A DNA stretch of 6,450 nucleotides, taken from NCBI GenBank assembly GCA_008501545.1, contig QQUM01000820.1, positions 1-6,450 of the forward strand. The letters are read 5' to 3'. The notes under the pieces are model-generated. The model worked only from the letters and a program-made list of their open reading frames with translations, searched no databases and had not been told where the DNA came from. A program made the position numbers and the translations under genes. Source of the DNA: Calditrichota bacterium (GTDB taxonomy: Bacteria; Zhuqueibacterota; Zhuqueibacteria; Zhuqueibacterales; Geothermadaptataceae). Of the stretch, positions 1 through 5,093 are shown piece after piece (the stretch's first letter is position 1; every line of letters starts with the position of its first letter).

Positions 1-129
1 TGCTGGTTTACGATTATCGATAAATATGAAAAGCGACGATTTTACCGCCTTCTTTACAAATTTACGCGTGTTGTCAGTGAGTTGGGAAAAATGATTGTGG
101 ACTTTTTTCGATATAAAAAATTTTATTGA
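1..129 (+). CDS. C-terminal end of an unidentified upstream gene (5' truncated)
   Basis: Frame 1 is open from the first base to a TGA at 127-129, giving 42 residues with no stop; the other two + frames close earlier. The tail is rich in Lys, Arg, Phe and Tyr (for example KRRFYRLLYKF and ending DFFRYKKFY), which suits a basic amphipathic C-terminal helix. That kind of tail is common in cytoplasmic enzymes of polysaccharide loci, but I do not recognise a family. An open run of this length can also arise by chance, so the call is moderate. It is followed by 286 bases before the next strong gene, so it may belong to a separate upstream transcript. Confidence 0.45.
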   Translation, partial: CWFTIIDKYEKRRFYRLLYKFTRVVSELGKMIVDFFRYKKFY

Positions 130-188
130 TTGTGACCTTAACTCTGCAAATTCCAAATCTAACTGCATAATATTTAATGTTTGTGCAT

Positions 189-229
189 TTTCTTTTTTGC
201 TTGATCAAAAAAGAAACAAAAAAATCAAG
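189..229. repeat. A/T hairpin whose loop matches a downstream segment
   Basis: TTTCTTTTTTG at 189-199 is an exact reverse complement of CAAAAAAGAAA at 206-216, leaving a six-base loop CTTGAT (200-205). That loop is the exact reverse complement of ATCAAG at 224-229. Two alternative pairings, or a pseudoknot-like fold, are therefore possible if the region is transcribed. From memory, similar GCTTGATCAAAA...ATCAAGGC stretches recur in Bacteroidota-type genomes, which would make this part of a dispersed repeat; that cannot be tested here. Confidence 0.6.
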
Positions 230-233
230 GCTG

Positions 234-348
234 TTGAAAAATGGCTAAAATTTTGGAGATTTTCCTAAATCATTTTAAACTCGCTCCGCTCAGACATAAA
301 ATGATTCTTAACGGAAAATCTCCAAAATTTCTTAACGCCATTTTTCAA
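234..348. repeat. Long stepped inverted repeat (40 bp of stem)
   Basis: Three perfectly complementary segments are stacked: 234-245 with 337-348 (12 bp), 248-265 with 313-330 (18 bp, AAATTTTGGAGATTTTCC) and 268-277 with 297-306 (10 bp). The apical loop is 19 nt at 278-296 and contains the tandem CGCTC-CGCTC. The two junctions between segments are identical in form: TA on the left (246-247 and 266-267) faces CTTAAC on the right (331-336 and 307-312). The base of the stem extends imperfectly to GGC (229-231) against GCC (351-353). It resembles a MITE-like or REP-like palindrome rather than a terminator, because no T-run follows. It ends about 67 bases before the operon's first start codon. Confidence 0.87.
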
Positions 349-411
349 AGGCCGAACAAAGAAGCTCGTGGAGTTAAGTTTATAATCAAAAATTTTAATA
401 CAGGTTTTTAA
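241..411 (+). CDS. Doubtful 56-aa ORF reading through the inverted repeat
   Basis: An ATG at 241 opens a 56-codon frame ending in TAA at 409-411, four bases before the GTG of the polymerase gene. An AAGG at 227-230 sits 10 bases upstream and could act as a weak ribosome binding site. The product begins MAKILEIF and ends NFNTGF. It is basic, has no family I recognise and shows no signal peptide or membrane segment. Almost two thirds of it is encoded by the palindrome, so the open frame may just be a by-product of the repeat. If translated, it could act as a leader peptide coupled to the downstream gene. Treat it as a candidate only. Confidence 0.18.
   Translation: MAKILEIFLNHFKLAPLRHKMILNGKSPKFLNAIFQRPNKEARGVKFIIKNFNTGF
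381..386 (+). promoter_or_regulatory. Possible -10 box (TATAAT) of the polysaccharide operon
   Basis: A perfect TATAAT lies 29 bases upstream of the GTG at 416, which would give a short leader of roughly 20-25 nt. No convincing TTGACA-like -35 element is found 16-18 bases upstream (the sequence there is AAAGAAG), and no TGn extension is present. In an AT-rich region this could be chance. If the organism uses a Bacteroidota-type sigma factor the consensus would differ. Confidence 0.25.
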
Positions 412-415
412 AGAC

Positions 416-1735
416 GTGTTTTATCTACCGCAGACTTTCGAGGTCTCATCATTTGATGAGCCCCTGGTGCAAAACAGGGAGAAGGATTGGTATTTCTTTG
501 CACCTGTTGTGTCCATACTCACATTTATCCTGTTTCAATTGCTGTTTTACCAAAACCATGGTACACTCGAACTTGGTGAAATAACCCCGACTGACAAATT
601 GGATATTCAACAGGGAAACAATGTTTTCCGTCTGTTGATCATGTCCGTTGCCATGGTTTTTTCGTTTATTGGAATAATCATACAGGTTCGAATGCAGCGG
701 TTTCGCACAGTGAATCTCTGGTTGATGGCGCCCTTTGTTGTTTACTGTTTTATCTCCATTGCATGGTCACCAGTGCCATTTATTTCTTTGAAGCGCTGTG
801 TTCAAATACTTGGCTTGCTGGCGATTGGCATTTATGCAGTACAGGCGCTAAATCACAGTGAGAGAATACTTCGCATTGTTCGAAATTTGCTCGCAGTCGT
901 GATTATCATCAACTTATTTGTTATTCTGGTTGTTCCGGCCATTGGTATTACACCGGGAACTGGAGAGTGGAGAGGATTTCTACAGCATAAAAACTCTCTT
1001 GGCGCCATAACTATTTTAACCATTGCTGTGTGGCTGCCGGCTCTGTTCGAAAGGCAGTCGTGGCGTAAAAAAATACTAACTGTTGGCCTTGTCGCGACGA
1101 CACTTTTACTTACCGTAAAAAGTGATTCGCAAACTGCCGTGCTGATTAATCTCATACTCCTTGCGGTGTGCTTTTTCATCATTTTCCCACTTCCATGGTC
1201 GATGAAAATAAGCCTTTCTGCAGCTGCCGTTCTTTTTCTTATTTTCGGGATCATGAATTTTAACGATGTGAATTTCAGCTCGGTAACAGGTAGTCTGTTC
1301 GAACGTTCGGCTACATTAACCGGGCGCACCCAACTCTGGCGTTTGGTCTTCAATGAATTTTTAACGCATCCCTATTTTGGCATCGGATACAATGGGTTTT
1401 GGACGTCGCAAATCATCGATTCGGATTGGGTCACTTTTCAGGCACATAACGGCTATCTTGATATTTTAAACGAATTGGGGCTGGTTGGCGCATTTCTGTT
1501 CTTTAGTACACTCATCGGTTTGATGTATCGCCTCTTCCGTCTGATGAAAAATGCACCTTTGCAATACTTGCCATATTTTCTGTTGTTGGCCGGAATATCC
1601 ATGCATAACATTATGGAGTCGAATTTTTGCCGGGCCATGACGCGAAACTGGTTTCTTTATCTTCTCATTTATGTTGTCGTTTTTGCGACATCCTTGCCCA
1701 AATCCGGCCGCAGCATACAGGAAAAACACCCATGA
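416..1735 (+). CDS. O-antigen ligase/polymerase family membrane protein (Wzy/ExoQ-like)
   Basis: This is a 439-residue integral inner-membrane protein with about 10-12 hydrophobic segments (for example near residues 27-47, 70-90, 158-178, 219-234, 240-257, 352-372, 411-426). It carries the marks of the O-antigen ligase/polymerase family: AWSP at 116-119, WRGFLQHKNSLG at 185-196, LTGRTQLW at 301-308, FGIGYNGFW at 321-329 and AHNGYLDILNELGLVG at 343-358. The loop between about residues 281 and 350 is the usual large periplasmic loop. Such proteins polymerise undecaprenyl-linked repeat units or ligate finished polymer to an acceptor. Next to a flippase, the polymerase (Wzy) role is the better guess. 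The start is GTG, the first start codon after an in-frame stop at 383-385; the CAGG at 401-404 is a weak ribosome binding site. The gene overlaps the next one by four bases. Confidence 0.88.
   Translation: MFYLPQTFEVSSFDEPLVQNREKDWYFFAPVVSILTFILFQLLFYQNHGTLELGEITPTDKLDIQQGNNVFRLLIMSVAMVFSFIGIIIQVRMQRFRTVNLWLMAPFVVYCFISIAWSPVPFISLKRCVQILGLLAIGIYAVQALNHSERILRIVRNLLAVVIIINLFVILVVPAIGITPGTGEWRGFLQHKNSLGAITILTIAVWLPALFERQSWRKKILTVGLVATTLLLTVKSDSQTAVLINLILLAVCFFIIFPLPWSMKISLSAAAVLFLIFGIMNFNDVNFSSVTGSLFERSATLTGRTQLWRLVFNEFLTHPYFGIGYNGFWTSQIIDSDWVTFQAHNGYLDILNELGLVGAFLFFSTLIGLMYRLFRLMKNAPLQYLPYFLLLAGISMHNIMESNFCRAMTRNWFLYLLIYVVVFATSLPKSGRSIQEKHP
1719..1723 (+). promoter_or_regulatory. Ribosome binding site that fixes the flippase start
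   Basis: AGGAA lies inside the end of the polymerase gene, eight bases before the ATG at 1732. This and the ATGA stop/start overlap support 1732 as the true start, rather than the ATG at 1627 further upstream in the same frame. Confidence 0.65.
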
Positions 1736-3018
1736 GCTGGTTCGTCCGGGTGATTAAAAACAATTTATTCAAAGAAACTTTCATCACGGTTCTCGATCAG
1801 GCCCTGCTCAGCGCGACGAACTTCACGATAAATCTGCTCCTCATTCGAAATGCACTCCCCGGCGAATATGGTGCATATGCTTTGGCTTTCTCAACAATAC
1901 TCTTGCTTGTTGGAATGCAAAACGCACTTGTTGTCACACCAATGATTGTACTCGGGCCGCAGAGGAATTCCAAGGACCGCGCGCATTTCGTTAGTGAATT
2001 ATTGACCGGCCAGTTTATGATCTGGTTGCCAATTACGACATTTGTTCTTTTTACCAGTTTTTTTTTGCGTGACCTCGGCTTTGACCATCTTGAAGTAACG
2101 GTAATCCGTGTTGTCTGCATCACAGCTTTATTTGTACTTTTGCGTGAATTCTTTCGCCGTGTTTTTTTCCTTTATCTGTTACCAAAAAAGGTCTTGCTTG
2201 TCGATTTTATCTATTCAGCATCCTTTATTACGGCTGTCGTGGTCATAATTAATCTGTTCGAAATTTCTGCGTTGACGGCACTGTCCGGCATGCTGATGGC
2301 ATGTTTGCTCGTAGTGCCCATTGCATTGTTTTTTGCCGTACGCTATTTTAACCTGCAATTCAAATGGCGTCCTGGTGTTTTAAAAGAAACCTGGGTGCAT
2401 GGAAAATTTGCAATAATGGGCGTATTGTTTACCTGGTTGCACAACAGGGCATTCTTGTTCTTGTTGAGTGGAATAAAAGACAATGCAGCTGTCGCTGATA
2501 TTGATTCCATTCGGTTGGTTTACATGCCCATCCAAATTGTCATGACGAGCATTTCTTCCATTCTCAAACCCCGCGGAGCAGCCATTCTTGCAGCAAAACA
2601 AAAAGTTCGTTTTTTTAAAGTCTCAGGGGCTTTTATGCTGCTCACCTGTGCAGGTGCATTTGTATATATTGTTATCATGCTTTTGACATTTGATTCTTTT
2701 GCTGTACATGTTTTTAATCGTGTCATCGACCAGAGTTCGCTCATTTTACTACTCTGGGGGATCAAGTTTGGCTTGCATGCCTGTTTGTTAATTTTAACGG
2801 TTTCCTACCAGGTGCTTGAGCGATTTAAAATGTTATTTCGTGTAGGCGCCGTCGCTGCAATCGTGTCGATTATTTCGACCTGGTGGGGAATAATGCTCTG
2901 GAATGCTCCGGGAAGTTTATTGGGTCCGATTGCCGGAGAAGTCTGTTTTGTCCTGTTACTGCTGTTTTTTGCGAAACAAGATATAGTGAATGGCATCAAA
3001 CGATTACGTGTTGGATAA
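1732..3018 (+). CDS. Wzx-type polysaccharide flippase (MOP superfamily)
   Basis: This is a 428-residue multi-spanning membrane protein, within the usual 400-480 residue range for Wzx. The N-terminus has the typical layout: a short amphipathic start, the conserved segment QALLSATNFTINLLLIRN (23-40), then EYGAYALAFS (45-54) and a hydrophobic helix leading to VVTPM (67-71). Further helices lie near 92-112, 160-177, 181-203, 225-246, 299-320, 335-356, 371-390 and 394-414. Between them is the basic segment LREFFRR (137-143). The family flips undecaprenyl-diphosphate-linked oligosaccharides across the inner membrane. An in-frame ATG at 1627 would add 35 residues, but these only overlap the previous gene and are not membrane-protein-like, so 1732 is preferred. 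A nine-T tract at 2058-2066 lies early in the gene. The stop is followed directly by the next ATG. Exact substrate cannot be told from sequence. Confidence 0.9.
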   Translation: MSWFVRVIKNNLFKETFITVLDQALLSATNFTINLLLIRNALPGEYGAYALAFSTILLLVGMQNALVVTPMIVLGPQRNSKDRAHFVSELLTGQFMIWLPITTFVLFTSFFLRDLGFDHLEVTVIRVVCITALFVLLREFFRRVFFLYLLPKKVLLVDFIYSASFITAVVVIINLFEISALTALSGMLMACLLVVPIALFFAVRYFNLQFKWRPGVLKETWVHGKFAIMGVLFTWLHNRAFLFLLSGIKDNAAVADIDSIRLVYMPIQIVMTSISSILKPRGAAILAAKQKVRFFKVSGAFMLLTCAGAFVYIVIMLLTFDSFAVHVFNRVIDQSSLILLLWGIKFGLHACLLILTVSYQVLERFKMLFRVGAVAAIVSIISTWWGIMLWNAPGSLLGPIAGEVCFVLLLLFFAKQDIVNGIKRLRVG

Positions 3019-3933
3019 ATGAATATGAGCAGTAAAGCTGAAAATATTTGTATTTCCATTTGCATTGCCACATTCAAGCGACCGGACAAGCTGGAAAGGC
3101 TTTTGCACAGCCTTGTTAAGGCACTCGATAAATTGGATGTGTCTTTCGATGTGGTGGTTGTTGATAATGATGTGTCACGCAGTGCAGAGGGCATAATTAA
3201 GCAAATAAAGATTTTGCTTCCAAACGTAATCTATTTAAATGAACCAGAACAAAACATCTCTCTCGCCAGAAATCGGGCCATTAGCAAAGCGCGTGGAAAA
3301 TGGCTTGCCTTTGTTGATGATGATGAAATCGTTGATTCGGACTGGTTGCGGGAATATTGGCACTATCAGAAAATCCATTCAGCGGATGGGTATTTTGGGC
3401 CGGTCTTACCCAGCGTGGAAGCGGAAACGCCAGCCTGGTTGGATGCTGAATTGATTTTTTCCCGACCACGATTTCAAACTGGAACCCGTTTGACCGATAA
3501 AATGCGCACGGGCAATGCCTTTGTGCGTGCATCGGTTTTTGAAAAGAATAAATTTGATCCCGGCTATGGATTGCGTGGGGGAGGGGATGCCATATTTTTT
3601 ACCTTGCGGGCGAAAGAAAATTTCAAATTTCTTTGGAATGATGCCGCAATTACATATGAAATCTATCCGCGTGAGCGTACAAAATTAACCTGGCTCATGC
3701 AACGCTATTTTCGTTCGGGATTAAATTTTAGCACGTTTCGTTTGCAACAAAATTACAGTCGGTTTGGAATATTTCTCAAAGCTTTTACCGTGTTATTGCT
3801 TCTTACAATAACACTTGTTTTTCGTTTTTTGCTATCACCGAAAAAGGGTGTTTTGCATTTTCTCAGAATGTGCTTGCAGGTTGGGCATATCGCGGCTTGT
3901 TTCAATTTTCCATATTATGAATACAAACAGTAA
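3019..3933 (+). CDS. GT2 family glycosyltransferase, ExoM-like, with C-terminal membrane segment
   Basis: This is a 304-residue GT-A fold enzyme. The nucleotide-sugar binding start is ISICIATFKRPDKLERLLHS (12-31), followed by VVVVDN (45-50), NISLARNRAISKARGKWLAF (79-98) and the metal-binding DXD region FVDDDE (98-103). The acceptor region includes RTGNAFVR (163-170). The position of the family's ED catalytic motif reads GGGD (187-190). A hydrophobic stretch near 255-273, followed by basic residues, probably anchors the C-terminus to the inner membrane. The order of motifs matches ExoM of succinoglycan synthesis as I remember it. The role would be adding one sugar to a lipid-linked repeat unit; donor and linkage are unknown. 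Two starts are possible: ATG 3019, directly after the flippase stop, or ATG 3025, which has GGA nine bases upstream. Confidence 0.93.
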   Translation: MNMSSKAENICISICIATFKRPDKLERLLHSLVKALDKLDVSFDVVVVDNDVSRSAEGIIKQIKILLPNVIYLNEPEQNISLARNRAISKARGKWLAFVDDDEIVDSDWLREYWHYQKIHSADGYFGPVLPSVEAETPAWLDAELIFSRPRFQTGTRLTDKMRTGNAFVRASVFEKNKFDPGYGLRGGGDAIFFTLRAKENFKFLWNDAAITYEIYPRERTKLTWLMQRYFRSGLNFSTFRLQQNYSRFGIFLKAFTVLLLLTITLVFRFLLSPKKGVLHFLRMCLQVGHIAACFNFPYYEYKQ

Positions 3934-5092
3934 AAATAATCCTGAACCGAAGCGTGTGTTTTTTATTTCCAAACATGCGTCCTGGCAGGATTATCGAAAT
4001 GAAGTATTAACGTATATCGGTCGATTATACGATGCGAAAGTCGAGATACTGACGACAGGTACTTTACAGCACTATATCAGCAGTAATGAGACCGTATCCT
4101 ATAAATTTTTTCGTTCCTGGTTGCCATTGCATGCAGCGAAAGTTGGTTTATTCCCGGGTGCTGTCTTACACATTATTAAATCAAGGCCGGATGTTGTCCT
4201 TTGCCAGAACGATACATTACAGTTCACGGAATATCTCGCTTTTCTTGTATGCAAAATCATGGGGATTCGTTTTGTGTGGTGGACGCATGCGCATATGCCC
4301 TCGGTAATTTACACCTCAAGATTCAAAAAATGGCTGAGACAGAAATATGCACTCTTTTTCCTGAAAAAAGGCGATGCGGTCGTTTCATACTGCCGGGTCG
4401 GAGAGAAATTTTTATTAGATAACAAGGTTGATTCCGAAAAAGTATTCTGCGCCCCAAATACCCTGAATACTGAGAAATTGATTGGATTCGCGACATCCAT
4501 GCGTCAATCTTTTTCAAAACAGGAACTTCGGCAGTGCTTCGGCTTACCACCGGATCGCAAGTACATCCTTTTTATGGGACGTCTTACTGTTCGGAAGCGA
4601 GTCGAAATTGCGATTCAGATTGTCCACCAACTCAACATGCAAAAGAAAAATGAATACCATCTCATTATTATTGGTGATGGAGAAAATCGCCGAAGCCTGG
4701 AATCCCTTGCAGCGAATATGGCACCGGATAATGTGACGTTTACCGGCGCGGTATTTGACCAGGCGCTGAAAGCGCGTTATTTTTCTTTAGCCGATTTGTT
4801 TATCATTCCCGGCGCCGTCGGATTGGCGATAGTGCATGCTTTCTGCTTCCGATTACCTATCGTCACAACAGCCAGTGGAAATCATGGACCGGAAATTATT
4901 TACCTGGAAAACTGGAAAAATGGTGTGATGGTTCATCAAAACGACAATGATATGATAGCGTCCGTTATAAAGAGATTGTTTGAAGATAAGGATAACCTTT
5001 TAACAATGGGAAAAAGGGCTGAGGCAACAATCGAGAAGCAGGCATCCATTGAGACCATGGCAGAACAATTGGCAAAAGCATTGGCGCTCTGA
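3917..5092 (+). CDS. GT4 family glycosyltransferase with altered EX7E motif
   Basis: This is a 391-residue GT-B fold protein with two Rossmann-like domains. The N-terminal domain begins with KRVFFISKH (12-20) and includes DVVLCQND (92-99) and FVWWTHAHMPS (119-129). The C-terminal domain starts at YILFMGRLTVRKR (216-228), then IIIGDGENR (250-258) and DLFIIPGAVGLAIVHAF (293-309), ending in helices to residue 391. It would transfer a sugar from a nucleotide donor to the growing lipid-linked oligosaccharide at the membrane face. The EX7E motif of many GT4 enzymes reads G299 and H307 here, with no glutamate at either place. The start chosen is ATG 3917, 17 bases inside the previous gene, because the fold begins just after it. 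The 34 residues added by ATG 3815 would be Cys/Phe-rich and overlap coding sequence. No Shine-Dalgarno is visible, so translation may be coupled to the upstream gene. It is the last gene of the operon. Confidence 0.92.
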   Translation: MNTNSKNNPEPKRVFFISKHASWQDYRNEVLTYIGRLYDAKVEILTTGTLQHYISSNETVSYKFFRSWLPLHAAKVGLFPGAVLHIIKSRPDVVLCQNDTLQFTEYLAFLVCKIMGIRFVWWTHAHMPSVIYTSRFKKWLRQKYALFFLKKGDAVVSYCRVGEKFLLDNKVDSEKVFCAPNTLNTEKLIGFATSMRQSFSKQELRQCFGLPPDRKYILFMGRLTVRKRVEIAIQIVHQLNMQKKNEYHLIIIGDGENRRSLESLAANMAPDNVTFTGAVFDQALKARYFSLADLFIIPGAVGLAIVHAFCFRLPIVTTASGNHGPEIIYLENWKNGVMVHQNDNDMIASVIKRLFEDKDNLLTMGKRAEATIEKQASIETMAEQLAKALAL

Positions 5093-5093
5093 C

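Larger units (their letters stand above)
130..415. other. Intergenic region with nested inverted repeats
   Basis: This AT-rich stretch separates the upstream gene end from the four-gene operon. It contains a short hairpin with a complementary downstream segment (189-229), a long stepped inverted repeat (234-348), an outer inverted 8-mer pair CTTAACTC (137-144) and GAGTTAAG (371-378), and a TATAAT box at 381-386. No tRNA-like fold, no ops/JUMPstart element (GGCGGTAG) and no hairpin followed by a T-run typical of an intrinsic terminator is visible. Confidence 0.7.

Noticed and set aside
234..348. Intrinsic terminator for the upstream gene
   Set aside because: The stem is long, A/T-rich and interrupted, and no T-run follows the right arm (AAGGCCGAAC).
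130..415. JUMPstart/ops element, riboswitch or CRISPR repeat in the intergenic region
   Set aside because: No GGCGGTAG-type ops sequence, no recognisable riboswitch core, and no regularly spaced direct repeats are seen.
853..1353. 166-aa - strand ORF inside the polymerase gene
   Set aside because: It is antisense to a clearly recognisable coding region. Its product is rich in Arg, Thr and Ser with no recognisable motif, as expected for a shadow frame.
1627..1731. 35-residue N-terminal extension of the flippase from ATG 1627
   Set aside because: It overlaps the polymerase gene entirely, lacks a ribosome binding site and is not membrane-like. ATG 1732 has AGGAA at good spacing and a classic ATGA overlap.
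3815..3916. 34-residue N-terminal extension of the GT4 gene from ATG 3815
   Set aside because: It is encoded inside the GT2 gene in another frame, is Cys/Phe-rich, and precedes the natural start of the GT-B fold at KRVFFISKH.
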